64,000 nucleotides of DNA from Phyllobacterium sp. T1293 (GCF_020731415.2 NZ_CP088275.1:186001-250000), one strand, 5' to 3'; positions 1-7,628 are shown, counted from the first letter of the stretch. Notes: generated by a model not told the origin, from the letters alone. Numbers and translations are program-made.

Positions 1-82
1 CGGTTACGCCGCGATGGACACCATCAAGAACATTCAACGTCAATTCACTTGTGGCGCCAGAAATTTGCTTCATCAACATCAT
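1..82 (-). CDS. Partial SctD-like (FHA-type) T3SS protein, N-terminal end only
   Basis: An open frame on the minus strand starts with tandem ATGs at 82 and 79 and runs off the left edge after 27 codons. The visible peptide ends in LNVLDGVHRGVT. That pattern (hydrophobic strand, GxHxG, turn) resembles the first strands of the forkhead-associated-like cytoplasmic domain of SctD/YscD inner-membrane ring proteins. SctD would anchor the inner ring of the injectisome next to SctJ, which is encoded at 2046. The gene lies 53 nt downstream of the terminator that follows the 56-residue gene at 185-355, so it would be read by partial readthrough or its own promoter. Only 27 residues are visible. The SctD call is an inference from context plus a short pattern. 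Confidence 0.45.
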   Translation of the reverse strand, partial: MMLMKQISGATSELTLNVLDGVHRGVT

Positions 83-134
83 GTGAAACCTGCATTTGTT
101 GTGGTCGCCAGCATTCGCACCCCATGGCGCGCGC

Positions 135-175
135 AAAGAAAAAAGAGAGCGGACGGCTTGGGGCCATCCGCTCTC
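135..175 (-). terminator. Rho-independent terminator after the 56-residue gene
   Basis: Read on the minus strand, a perfect 9-bp stem (GAGAGCGGA with TCCGCTCTC, plus-strand arms 145-153 and 167-175) with a 13-nt loop is followed at once by TTTTTTCTTT. It starts about 10 nt after the stop codon at 185. A strong terminator behind a single tiny gene fits a highly expressed structural subunit insulated from the next gene. Confidence 0.88.
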
Positions 176-184
176 CGGTAGAAG

Positions 185-355
185 TTAGCCAATTTTTGCC
201 TTGGCGATATCCAGAACGCTCTGACCATCCATTGTAGCAAGCTTTGTCTGCGTTGCTTCTTTCTGGATGCGATCAAATGCTTCCTTCAGGGAAGCAAGAT
301 TGCTGTCGAAGTTGGTGGATGATGAGGAAGCGTTTACGGAACCTGACTGAGCCAT
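185..355 (-). CDS. Small secreted-type protein, candidate T3SS needle/pilus subunit (56 aa)
   Basis: The frame encodes 56 residues beginning MAQSGSVNASSSSTNFD and ending LDIAKAKIG. It has a good ribosome site (AAAGGG, 7 nt before ATG) and a textbook terminator. The N-terminus is rich in Ser, Asn and Thr, as in type III secretion signals, and no cleavable signal peptide is present. The rest is predicted helical (about residues 18-42) with a short second helix. Needle/pilus subunits (SctF, NopA) are 55-115-residue, helical, hydrophilic proteins of this general form, usually made in large amounts. The gene is divergent from the T3SS operon and sits next to a possible sctD. No specific needle motif was recognised, so the function is an inference. 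An early substrate or chaperone is also possible. Confidence 0.72.
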   Translation of the reverse strand: MAQSGSVNASSSSTNFDSNLASLKEAFDRIQKEATQTKLATMDGQSVLDIAKAKIG

Positions 356-713
356 GATGAATCCCTTTTGCGTTTCAATTAACCATCAGCTCGACACTGC
401 GAGCCTTGTTAAAGCACAAATCAGTGCTAACTCACAACTAACAGCATACTCATATGTTGGCAATATTACAGAAAGGAGATCGGACTTACCAATCACTCTT
501 TTGTCTTACAAATATTACAACGCAGCCTTGGGAAGATGGATCGATCTCTCATTAATGCATTGTTTTACAACATGTTTCTTATCCAGCACAGATAATATCG
601 CGGCGCTTATATGAGGTTTCAAACACTCACAGATGCATCACAATAACATTGACAGTGAATACTCACAATTGTAATCCTTCAACGGTGAGTTTGCTGAACC
701 GGGATGTGAAAGC
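356..713. other. Divergent intergenic control region of the T3SS locus
   Basis: This 358-bp AT-rich spacer separates the leftward 56-residue gene from the rightward T3SS operon. It holds three CTCACA elements on the plus strand (431, 626 and 662). The two right-hand ones flank the promoter described separately. No convincing gene was seen: the open frame at 354-614 has poor codon character and no ribosome site. No match to the published rhizobial tts-box pattern was noticed by eye. Confidence 0.6.
627..677 (+). promoter_or_regulatory. T3SS operon promoter with 11-bp-phased TCACAR direct repeat
   Basis: TCACAG (627-632) and TCACAA (638-643) form a direct repeat with an 11-bp period. Five bases later comes a perfect -35 TTGACA (649-654), then a 17-bp spacer and a moderate -10 TAATCC (672-677). 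The gene starts at GTG 714. Direct repeats phased by 10-11 bp just upstream of -35 are typical of OmpR/PhoB-family activators. A further ATACTCACAAT lies in the spacer (659-669) and is repeated identically, in the same orientation to the gene, before the giant gene (17650-17660). Confidence 0.55.
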
Positions 714-1385
714 GTGGGAGAAAATATCGCCTATTTGGGTCATTCCGCTTTCCTGACGGCACTCGCCGCAGTGATAGTAATATCAGGCGTGTCAGTCGCA
801 GCTGCGCTCCCGGAATGGACAAGCAGACCTTATAATTATGTGTTGATCAATCAGGACTTGCCAGGAGCCATGAAGGAATTTGGCCGAAATCTTGGATTTC
901 CCGTTGTGCTTGATGGTCAGGTACGTGGCCAAATCCGTGGACAGATCAAAGCACAGACGGCTGGGCAATTTCTCGATGAACTCGCAGAAGGCAATGGCCT
1001 GAACTGGTATTTCGACGGAGCGATTCTTCACGTCAGCCCCAGTGACGAATTCAAGACGCAGGTCATCGAGCTGGGGCGACTCACTGGTGATGTCGTCCTG
1101 AGTGAAATGAAACGTATGAAGCTGTACGACGAGCGTTTCTCGATCAACTACAGCAAGAATGCCGCGGCGCTGCGTGTCTCCGGGCCGCCATCCTATATCG
1201 AAGTAACAAGGGAGGTTATCTCAACCATCCAGCCTCCCCCTGCAGCTGACGACGATCCGAGAGTGCGCGTGTTTCGCGGGCGCGGTTCAACCGTTGATGA
1301 AACCGTTGAACTACAGTCAGCCCGCAAACGCGTGGATAGCCAGGGATCAAAGCCCGCCAACACGTCGCCCAAAACGACAAACTGA
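714..1385 (+). CDS. sctC1: T3SS secretin N-terminal half (RhcC1/NolW-like)
   Basis: This 223-residue protein starts at GTG and has an N-terminal signal/hydrophobic segment (about residues 12-32). The N0/N1-type periplasmic secretin domain follows: YNYVLINQDLPGAMKEFGRNLG is the usual secretin start, with a second subdomain around 120-165 (LSINYSKNAAALRVSGPP type). The protein ends in a basic, Ser/Thr-rich tail with no beta-barrel pore domain. Rhizobial T3SSs are known to split the secretin into RhcC1 (NolW, about 230 residues) and RhcC2, and this length and gene order match. It is first in the operon and would help build the outer-membrane ring. The C-terminal half must be encoded elsewhere. 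Confidence 0.85.
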   Translation: MGENIAYLGHSAFLTALAAVIVISGVSVAAALPEWTSRPYNYVLINQDLPGAMKEFGRNLGFPVVLDGQVRGQIRGQIKAQTAGQFLDELAEGNGLNWYFDGAILHVSPSDEFKTQVIELGRLTGDVVLSEMKRMKLYDERFSINYSKNAAALRVSGPPSYIEVTREVISTIQPPPAADDDPRVRVFRGRGSTVDETVELQSARKRVDSQGSKPANTSPKTTN

Positions 1386-1397
1386 GGAGATTCAAAC

Positions 1398-1583
1398 ATG
1401 ACTGTAGAACGGACAACAGCGGTTACTCCGCAGCAGGCAACACCCCCTGCGGATGATGCGGCGCAGAAGCAATTCGAAGAGGCTCTGCAGGAATCAATGA
1501 TCTCGGGTGCCACATCGATGTTCACCCAGTTCATCATGGATATTGCGGGTGATCAAATGAGCGAAGCCAATTCGTCCGAATAA
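1398..1583 (+). CDS. Small T3SS-operon protein of unknown role (61 aa)
   Basis: The 61-residue protein has a strong ribosome site (GAGGAG, 8 nt before ATG) and lies 12 nt after sctC1 and 35 nt before sctI. Residues 1-20 are Thr/Pro/Gln-rich and disordered in character. Residues 22-55 look like one amphipathic helix with a hydrophobic face (MISGATSMFTQFIMDIAGDQM), and the end is acidic. Size and layout suit a needle subunit (SctF), inner-rod partner or small chaperone. The position between nolW- and nolB-like genes is not, to my knowledge, occupied in the classic nolXWBTUV order. No family was recognised. The gene is credible from its ribosome site and operon fit. Confidence 0.75.
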   Translation: MTVERTTAVTPQQATPPADDAAQKQFEEALQESMISGATSMFTQFIMDIAGDQMSEANSSE

Positions 1584-1618
1584 GTATCAGCCGTAACCCA
1601 TCAACGAGGTACTCTCCA

Positions 1619-2029
1619 ATGGTCACTCAAATTGCTCCGGTCAGCGGCGTTTCGCAGCACCAGCTTGTCGAGCCGATCTCGGCCAATCAGCAGAATATCT
1701 ATGAGCATGTCGCAACAACTATTCAGTCGATGCCCCATGGTGCCAGCCCTGTCGATGTTGGCCGCAGTCTCGGCACTGCATTCAAGACAGTTGCTGACCG
1801 GCTTGAAAGCGGACGGGTAGAGGTTCAACGTTTCTTCGCATCAGGTGATGGAACTGCAACAACCGCTGGTCAGCCCAAAGATCAGTCTTCGCTGAGCAAG
1901 GACAAGATGGGAAACCTCATACAGGGGCTCACCATGTCGTTTGATCTGATGCAGCGCCAACACATGATCGCAAATGTGCCTGTTCAGTTGACCACAAGTG
2001 TTCGTGAAACGACACGCGGCGGTGGTTGA
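1619..2029 (+). CDS. sctI: T3SS inner rod protein, NolB/SctI-like
   Basis: A 136-residue protein with a GAGG ribosome site 9 nt before ATG. The last 45 residues (LIQGLTMSFDLMQRQHMIANV and the following strand VPVQLTTSVRETTRGG) have the Leu/Met-rich helix plus 'V-x-L-T-x-V-x-x-T-x-x-G' ending typical of SctI inner-rod proteins, which join the needle to the export apparatus. The middle is charged and probably flexible. It lies directly before sctJ, the position of nolB in rhizobia. Rod proteins are short and diverge quickly, so the call rests on the C-terminal pattern and position. Confidence 0.68.
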   Translation: MVTQIAPVSGVSQHQLVEPISANQQNIYEHVATTIQSMPHGASPVDVGRSLGTAFKTVADRLESGRVEVQRFFASGDGTATTAGQPKDQSSLSKDKMGNLIQGLTMSFDLMQRQHMIANVPVQLTTSVRETTRGGG

Positions 2030-2045
2030 GGTCAATAGCAATCTC

Positions 2046-2843
2046 ATGATGCATAAGTTCCAACGCATGGTTCTGGCGCTCGTCGCCGTATGTTTCCTGC
2101 AGGCCTGTAAATCGGATCTCTATACCAATCTTGATCAGCGTGAAGCCAACCAGATTGTGGCCACGCTGTTGACGCATGGGATTTCCGCAACCCGCAAGCC
2201 GCAGAAGGATGGGAAACTGACCGTCGTCGTCGATGAGGACCAGTTTGCCGAAGCGGTAACGCTGCTCGCAGAAAACGGTCTGCCGAAGGCCGAGTTCGCC
2301 ACCATAGGCAGCGTGTTTAAAAAGGAAGGTCTTGTCGCCTCGCCGGTTCAGGAACGGGCTCAGATGATCTACGCCTTGAGTGAAGAGCTGTCCCGCACGG
2401 TTTCGGAAATTGACGGGGTTCTTTCCGCTCGTGTTCATGTTGTTCTGGCTGACAATGATCCGCTCAATCGTTTTGCGGCACCAGCATCGGCATCTGTTTT
2501 TATTCGACATGAGCCGTCGCTCAATATCAATGCATTGATCCCCCAGATCAAAACCCTTGTTGCAAACGGCATTGCTGGACTGAGCTATGAAAAAGTCTCG
2601 GTTATTCCGGTCGCAGCGCCGCAGAAGACGCGTGAAGTTCCTCCTGCACTTGAGGTGCGGGAATATATGGGTCTGTGGTTGACGAAAGACAGCGAAACCC
2701 GTGTGTTCTGGATTGCTGCGGCCGTTGGGGCGCTTGTTCTGGCTCTGCTGGGCGCGATCGGATTTCTTCTCTGGCAGCGCCGGGTACCGGTAACCTACGC
2801 CCTTGAACCTGCCGATATTGTCAGAAATGGAAAGACACAATGA
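2046..2843 (+). CDS. sctJ: T3SS inner-membrane ring lipoprotein SctJ (NolT/RhcJ)
   Basis: The 265-residue protein starts at the ATG pair 2046/2049, chosen because a lipoprotein signal follows: hydrophobic residues 8-19, then lipobox LQAC with acceptor Cys21. The YscJ/FliF ring-building domain spans about 25-190, with the usual LYTNLDQREANQIVATLL opening, the domain linker around 85-105 and SARVHVVLADNDP. A C-terminal transmembrane helix lies near residues 223-246, followed by a short cytoplasmic tail. SctJ forms the periplasmic-facing ring of the basal body with SctD. Its stop overlaps the sctK start (ATGA), implying translational coupling. A longer start at 1998 would add residues before the signal peptide and is less likely. 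Confidence 0.93.
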   Translation: MMHKFQRMVLALVAVCFLQACKSDLYTNLDQREANQIVATLLTHGISATRKPQKDGKLTVVVDEDQFAEAVTLLAENGLPKAEFATIGSVFKKEGLVASPVQERAQMIYALSEELSRTVSEIDGVLSARVHVVLADNDPLNRFAAPASASVFIRHEPSLNINALIPQIKTLVANGIAGLSYEKVSVIPVAAPQKTREVPPALEVREYMGLWLTKDSETRVFWIAAAVGALVLALLGAIGFLLWQRRVPVTYALEPADIVRNGKTQ

Positions 2844-3490
2844 CAGTGTCTAAGCCCGGCAGTCAGGAAACCCCGCCCGTTTGGGACACCTATTTCAACC
2901 ATACCGTCAGATTCATTCATCCCAGCCGTTTGCTGGAATGTTTTGACGGTATTCTCCTGCCTGAAGGCATTGAGTTTCTGCGCAACGCGCAACGTATCGG
3001 TCACAATACACGGCGCCTGATCCGCGAGCATTTTGGACTGCCTGCCTTGCCTGTTGAACTCACCATGGAAGGACCGGACCTGCAGCTATTGCTGATGCCC
3101 ATCGAGGACGTCAAAGGCTATGAGCTGCGCTTTGGTGCGATGTTTCTGGCAAATTCACTCGCCCAGATCATTCAGTCGGCAGCGGTTCACAGGTTGCGGG
3201 AGACTTTGGGACAAGAGGTTTACAGTCTTGCACTCGCAAACCGGCATCTGGCAATTTCCGGGGACGTCATAACCGATCCAGACGCCTTGCTCGCTGCCAT
3301 GCGACGAGATGGCCAAGCCTGTCTCTCTACCTGGCGCGAAACCATGCCTGCATACATCAATGAATGGTTCCGCCTGAAATATCCTTCGGATGAAGAGATA
3401 CAACCAGCACATCGTGGCGATGCCGGGAAGCGCGCCCTCGCTATAGTGCGGCATCCATCGAACTCAGTCAGCGATAAGGCCGCCGCATGA
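2840..3490 (+). CDS. sctK: T3SS cytoplasmic platform protein SctK (NolU-like)
   Basis: The 216-residue protein has no membrane segment or signal. It matches NolU in length (about 212 residues) and in position between sctJ and sctL. Recognisable features are the FIHPSRL segment near residue 25, the helical middle with GAMFLANSLAQIIQ and a C-terminal charged tail. SctK joins SctQ and SctL in the cytoplasmic sorting platform that selects substrates. It overlaps sctJ by ATGA and sctL by ATGA. Sequence conservation in SctK is low, so order supports the call as much as sequence. Confidence 0.8.
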   Translation: MTVSKPGSQETPPVWDTYFNHTVRFIHPSRLLECFDGILLPEGIEFLRNAQRIGHNTRRLIREHFGLPALPVELTMEGPDLQLLLMPIEDVKGYELRFGAMFLANSLAQIIQSAAVHRLRETLGQEVYSLALANRHLAISGDVITDPDALLAAMRRDGQACLSTWRETMPAYINEWFRLKYPSDEEIQPAHRGDAGKRALAIVRHPSNSVSDKAAA

Positions 3491-4098
3491 TGGATTCACC
3501 CAGAAGCCCCGTGGCTCGGATTGTATCAGCGCGCGACACGGCGCTGTGGACTGATGCGCAGGAAATGCTTGAAGCAGCGCGAAAGGAAGCGGCTGCAATC
3601 CGCAGCGCGGCACAGGCTGCCTTCGATGAAAGCAAGGCAGAAGGTTACCGGCAGGGCCTGCATCAGGGTGAACTTGATGCAGCAATCCTCATTGCCGAGA
3701 CTACAACCAAAGTCGACCGTGATCTTGAAGCATTGCAGGAACAGGTTATCGATCTCAGCCTGTCCGTGGTTGAGCAGCTGATTGGCGAGATCGACAATCC
3801 GGCTGTCATTGCCAAGCTTGCTAGCAATGCCATTGAGCTTCTGCGCTACGAACGCTCCCTCACCATCTATGTCGCGCCTGAACTTGAGAAGGATGTGGGA
3901 AGAATTCTGCATGAGATATCGACCGGTCAGGAAAAAGGCTTGCCTGTCAGAATTACCGGCGATCCCCGGCTGGACAATAAGAGCTGTCTGATTGTCTCTC
4001 CAAGTGCCGTGGTCAATGCCGGTCTTGATGCGCAATTGTCCATCATTCGTCAGGCTTTGATCGCAGCACGCGACGAAGCCGAATTCGGAGCGGTCTGA
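3487..4098 (+). CDS. sctL: T3SS ATPase stator SctL (NolV-like)
   Basis: The 203-residue protein has an Ala/Glu-rich coiled-coil N-terminal half (about 20-85, with AQEMLEAARKEAAAIRSAA) and a compact C-terminal half like the FliH/V-ATPase E-subunit fold (VEQLIGEIDNPAVIAKLA, then a domain ending in DAQLSIIRQAL). SctL links the SctN ATPase to SctQ/SctK and restrains its activity. It starts at the ATG overlapping the sctK stop and ends 5 nt before sctN. Length is usual for the family (about 200-230). Confidence 0.88.
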   Translation: MMDSPRSPVARIVSARDTALWTDAQEMLEAARKEAAAIRSAAQAAFDESKAEGYRQGLHQGELDAAILIAETTTKVDRDLEALQEQVIDLSLSVVEQLIGEIDNPAVIAKLASNAIELLRYERSLTIYVAPELEKDVGRILHEISTGQEKGLPVRITGDPRLDNKSCLIVSPSAVVNAGLDAQLSIIRQALIAARDEAEFGAV

Positions 4099-4103
4099 CA
4101 TTC

Positions 4104-5441
4104 ATGCAAAGTGATCTCAGCCGACTCATGAACCGTTTTCAGAAGGCAGCGATCAGTGCGCATCCGCTGCAGGTTCACGGACGCGTGCGCCGGATTACGG
4201 GTGTCATCATCCATGCTTCATTGCCCATGGTACGGATTGGCGAATTATGCGAAATCCGGGATCCCGTATCCGGTCGAACCATTCCCGCCGAGGTCATCGG
4301 TTTCGATAATGATGAGGCCGTTCTCAGTCCCATTGGCGATATGGCGGGTATGTCCACGCGTGCCGAGGTCATCCCTACCGGTAGTATCATGCAGGTTCCC
4401 GTCGGACCCGGCCTTTTGGGCTGTGTGGTCAATGCGCTTGGCGAGATCGTCAGCGACAACAGCCACGATCCCGAAGCAGAAACGGACATTTTGGCGCTCT
4501 ATCCAACCCTCGCTGAACCAGTGAATGCTCTGCATCGGGATCTGGTTCGCGATCCGCTGCAACTGGGGATACGGGCGATAGACGGGCTTCTGACAGTCGC
4601 CCGCGGCCAACGCATCGGTATTTTTGGCGCACCGGGTGCCGGGAAATCGTCCCTGATCTCAAGCATTGTCCGGGGGACAAAGGCCGATGTCGTCGTCATC
4701 GCACTGATTGGCGAGCGTGGTCGGGAAGTGCGTGAATTTATCGACGTCCAGTTGGGTGTCGAAGGCAGAAAACGCGCGGTGACTGTCGTTGCCACATCCG
4801 ACCGGCCCGCAATTGAGCGCGTCAAGGCTGCGCATTGCGCCACAGCAATCGCCGAATATTTTCGAGATGAAGGCAAAGACGTATTGCTGCTCATGGACAG
4901 CGTTACACGCTTTGCCCGTGCGCAGCGTGAAATCGGACTGGCCGCGGGCGAACCGGGTACAAGACGAGCTTATCCTCCATCATTGTTTGCCGCCCTTCCC
5001 CGGCTGCTGGAACGTTCAGGGCCTGGCGTTGGCGGATCGATCACCGGACTTTATACGGTGCTGACCGAGGGCGATGAGACACTCGATCCGGTTGCAGAAG
5101 AGGTGAAAGCCATTCTCGATGGCCACATATCATTGAGCAGCCAACTGGCTGAGAAAAACCATTTTCCCGCGATCGATATTCTGCGCAGCCGCAGCCGATT
5201 GATGGACGCTGTTGCCGGTGAAACGCACAAGGCCAGCGCTACCGCAATCCGCGAAATGATGGCTCGCTACGAAGAAGTTGAACTGCTGCTTCGCGTCAAT
5301 GAATACAAGGCGGGATCAGACCCGGTCACAGATAAGGCCGTTGAGAAACATCAGGCCATTACCGATTTCCTGCGGCAGGAAAGCCATGAACATTCGACGT
5401 TCAATGGCACCTTGGACAGGATGTGGGAGCTTGCAAATTGA
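4104..5441 (+). CDS. sctN: T3SS ATPase SctN (RhcN)
   Basis: The 445-residue protein is an F1-beta/FliI-type ATPase. Walker A GAPGAGKS is at 175-182, LIGERGREVREF at 201-212, Walker B VLLLMD at 260-265, followed by SVTRFARAQREIGLAAGEP (266-284), a diagnostic stretch of FliI/YscN ATPases. The N-terminal beta-barrel (about 25-95) and C-terminal helical domain (about 380-445) are complete. The enzyme forms a hexamer at the cytoplasmic face, where it strips chaperones and unfolds substrates. T3SS rather than flagellar identity comes from the flanking sctL/sctO/sctQ genes. Its TGA overlaps the TTG start of sctO. Confidence 0.97.
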   Translation: MQSDLSRLMNRFQKAAISAHPLQVHGRVRRITGVIIHASLPMVRIGELCEIRDPVSGRTIPAEVIGFDNDEAVLSPIGDMAGMSTRAEVIPTGSIMQVPVGPGLLGCVVNALGEIVSDNSHDPEAETDILALYPTLAEPVNALHRDLVRDPLQLGIRAIDGLLTVARGQRIGIFGAPGAGKSSLISSIVRGTKADVVVIALIGERGREVREFIDVQLGVEGRKRAVTVVATSDRPAIERVKAAHCATAIAEYFRDEGKDVLLLMDSVTRFARAQREIGLAAGEPGTRRAYPPSLFAALPRLLERSGPGVGGSITGLYTVLTEGDETLDPVAEEVKAILDGHISLSSQLAEKNHFPAIDILRSRSRLMDAVAGETHKASATAIREMMARYEEVELLLRVNEYKAGSDPVTDKAVEKHQAITDFLRQESHEHSTFNGTLDRMWELAN

Positions 5442-5926
5442 AAAACCAGCAGAGATTTGAAAAGCTTGTCCGGCTGCGAAAAATGCGCCTGCAGATCGCC
5501 ATCAATGCTCTGTCCGTCCAACAGAGACATGTCAACGACGCTGAATCACAGAAGCTCAAGGCTCATAACAATATGCTCGAACTCGCAGCAGAGCTGAATG
5601 CGCGCGATGATGAAAACAGGCGGAATATGACAGGCAATACGGTCAGTCAGGCGACGCTTGAACGATATCATCAGGACATTCAGGACATGGATCGCCAACT
5701 TGCCGAGAGCGCCAATGCCCATTCGCGGGCAAGCGCCTATCTCGATCAAATGCGTGTCGATCTTGAAAAAAGGTCAGCGGACTATCTTGCCCGGCAGAAG
5801 TCGCTCGAACAATTGGAGGCGGCTTTTCAGCAGGAGATGAGTGCGGAGGCGCTTTTACGAGCGGAAATGGAAGACGAGGATCGCGATGATTTCCACAGCT
5901 CCCCTCTCAACGCAGGGCGGGCCTGA
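5438..5926 (+). CDS. sctO: T3SS ATPase stalk SctO (y4yJ/FliJ-like)
   Basis: The start was placed at TTG 5438, which overlaps the sctN stop (TTGA) and has GGGAG 10 nt upstream. This gives 162 residues beginning MKNQQRFEKLVRLRKMRLQ. A GTG at 5423 in the same frame is the alternative. The protein is almost all charged heptads and predicts two long antiparallel coiled-coil helices (about 5-70 and 80-140), as in FliJ/YscO, which plugs the ATPase ring and transmits energy to SctV. Identity rests on coiled-coil form and position directly after sctN, as for y4yJ in rhizobia. Confidence 0.78.
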   Translation: MKNQQRFEKLVRLRKMRLQIAINALSVQQRHVNDAESQKLKAHNNMLELAAELNARDDENRRNMTGNTVSQATLERYHQDIQDMDRQLAESANAHSRASAYLDQMRVDLEKRSADYLARQKSLEQLEAAFQQEMSAEALLRAEMEDEDRDDFHSSPLNAGRA

Positions 5927-5928
5927 TC

Positions 5929-6978
5929 ATGCCGCGGAGCAAAAGAAACACAGCACAGCAGCCCGATCTGACGGTTGATCATCAGCCCTTTCCGACCGTT
6001 TCACCCGCAGCATTGCTCGCACACAATGCACTTTATCGGCGCCGTCAGCCGCTAATGACTGAAGTGCGTGGCAGACCACTCTCCGTCGGGCTATCAGGCC
6101 GACCCTGGGTGACGAGTGATACGTCGCGCGGCTTTATCGTTTCCGCGGGAATCTGGAATTTTCAACTGAATTTGCCCGGTAGCCTTGTTGAAGAGTTGAT
6201 GGATGGATTGTGCAAACCGGGCTCGTTCCATGGCCTGTCGAGCCTTCAGCAGGCGATTCTGATTGAAGCAGTTCTTGAAGACCTGCTTTCTCCGTTTGAA
6301 GCTGCCGTGTTGAAGCCAATACAGTTTGTTGCAGATGCAAATCTGCATGCGGCGGACATCAAGCTCGATCTTAATGTCGCACTTTCTTCGTTCGAAGGGA
6401 TTGTAAGGCTTGTGCTGAATCCAGAGGCAAGCAAACTCATCAGCAAGGCTTGGGATGGACTTTCCTCGCAGGCGCCTCTCGATTTGAAGGACTTGCCGGT
6501 TCCCATCCAGTTGCTGGCAGGCGCACAGACCCTCAGTGTCGCGGAAATCTCCGCTCTGCAGCCGGGCGATACAATCATGAGCGAGGGCGGCATACCGGGC
6601 GAGCTATATGCACTTTGTGCAGGCCAGCTTCAGGCCCGCTGCATCCAATCAGAACAAGGGGCCGTGCTGACCAGCGGCTGGAGCACGGCCACAATCTCGC
6701 GGCCAGAGGGCAATGAAATTTTCGTTGAAAGGGAAACGGCAATGGATGAAGGAGCGATCGATAATCTTTCTGTTCGCGTCATATTCGAACTCGCGCGCAC
6801 TGATATGTCGCTGCGCGAGGTGAAGGAGCTTGCCGAAGGCAGCATTGTGCCCGTAGCAGCGATCAGCGAGGGCGCGGTCTCTATCCTCGCCAATGGCAGC
6901 AAGATCGGCAGAGGCGATATTGTACGGCTGGGTGAAGGTCTCGGCGTTCGCATCTTGCAGCTGGGCGCAAATGACTGA
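5929..6978 (+). CDS. sctQ: T3SS C-ring / sorting platform protein SctQ (RhcQ)
   Basis: A 349-residue soluble protein. The C-terminal SpoA (surface presentation of antigens) domain is clear at about 272-345: FELARTDMSLREVKEL then EGSIVPV, GAVSILANGSKIGRGDIVRL and GVRILQL. A more diverged SpoA-like region lies at about 195-260. The N-terminal 190 residues are variable, as in other SctQ proteins. SctQ forms the cytoplasmic pods with SctK and SctL. It begins 2 nt after sctO, and its end overlaps the sctR start by 8 nt. Many SctQ genes also give an internally started C-terminal fragment; no convincing internal ribosome site was identified here. Confidence 0.9.
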   Translation: MPRSKRNTAQQPDLTVDHQPFPTVSPAALLAHNALYRRRQPLMTEVRGRPLSVGLSGRPWVTSDTSRGFIVSAGIWNFQLNLPGSLVEELMDGLCKPGSFHGLSSLQQAILIEAVLEDLLSPFEAAVLKPIQFVADANLHAADIKLDLNVALSSFEGIVRLVLNPEASKLISKAWDGLSSQAPLDLKDLPVPIQLLAGAQTLSVAEISALQPGDTIMSEGGIPGELYALCAGQLQARCIQSEQGAVLTSGWSTATISRPEGNEIFVERETAMDEGAIDNLSVRVIFELARTDMSLREVKELAEGSIVPVAAISEGAVSILANGSKIGRGDIVRLGEGLGVRILQLGAND

Positions 6979-7624
6979 CCTTCAGGGCAATATCCTACCA
7001 ATTCTGCTGCTCGTTACGTCGATTGGATTCATTCCTCTCGCCATTGTGACAATGACCGGTTTTCTTAAAATCTCCATTGTCCTTTTTCTCGTGCGCAACG
7101 CGCTGGGCATCCAGCAATCGCCACCCAATCTGGTGCTATATGGCATTGCGCTTATCCTGACCGTCTATGTCACGGCGCCGCTGGTGGGCAATATTTACCG
7201 GGCAGCGGAAACGCAATCGATTGATCTTAGCAATGTTGAGGGCATAACCCGTGCCGCCAATGTTGTGCGCGGCCCGCTGCAGGAACATCTGGCGCGTTAT
7301 TCCACAGACAGCGAACGACAGTTCTTCCTGCAATCCACCGAAGGCATATGGTCGGAAGAAGCACGGGCGAACGTAAAGCCTGACGATCTGGTCGTTCTCG
7401 TACCCTCATTTGTAAGCTCGGAATTGTCCCGCGCATTCCAGATCGGGTTCCTGCTTTACATCCCCTTTCTGGTCATCGACCTCATCGTGTCCAATGTTCT
7501 CATGGCAATGGGTATGATGATGGTATCCCCTACCCTGATCTCCATCCCGCTCAAGATATTCCTTTTCGTTTCCGTCGATGGCTGGTCACGGCTCATGCAC
7601 GGACTCATTCTCAGTTACAGGTGA
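6971..7624 (+). CDS. sctR: T3SS export gate protein SctR (RhcR)
   Basis: The start at ATG 6971 gives 217 residues and overlaps the sctQ stop. A more upstream start at 6893 would add residues with no family match. The FliP/YscR signature is present near the N-terminus (GFIPLAIVTMTGFLKISIVLF). There are hydrophobic helices at about 8-30, 48-70, 155-180 and 185-210, and the usual large loop between the second and third (about 75-150). SctR forms the core of the export gate with SctS and SctT. It is followed 4 nt later by sctS. Confidence 0.95.
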   Translation: MTDLQGNILPILLLVTSIGFIPLAIVTMTGFLKISIVLFLVRNALGIQQSPPNLVLYGIALILTVYVTAPLVGNIYRAAETQSIDLSNVEGITRAANVVRGPLQEHLARYSTDSERQFFLQSTEGIWSEEARANVKPDDLVVLVPSFVSSELSRAFQIGFLLYIPFLVIDLIVSNVLMAMGMMMVSPTLISIPLKIFLFVSVDGWSRLMHGLILSYR

Positions 7625-7628
7625 AAAT

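Noticed and set aside
354..614. 86-codon plus-strand open frame in the divergent spacer
   Set aside because: AT-rich with no ribosome site, overlaps the start of the 56-residue gene on the other strand, no domain.
356..713. Rhizobial tts box upstream of the T3SS operon
   Set aside because: No stretch fitting the recalled consensus was seen; the TCACAA direct repeat and a sigma70-type promoter explain the region better.
1929..2840. 303-codon minus-strand open frame
   Set aside because: Lies exactly opposite the sctI/sctJ genes, whose family features and ribosome sites are clear; its peptide has no recognisable domain.
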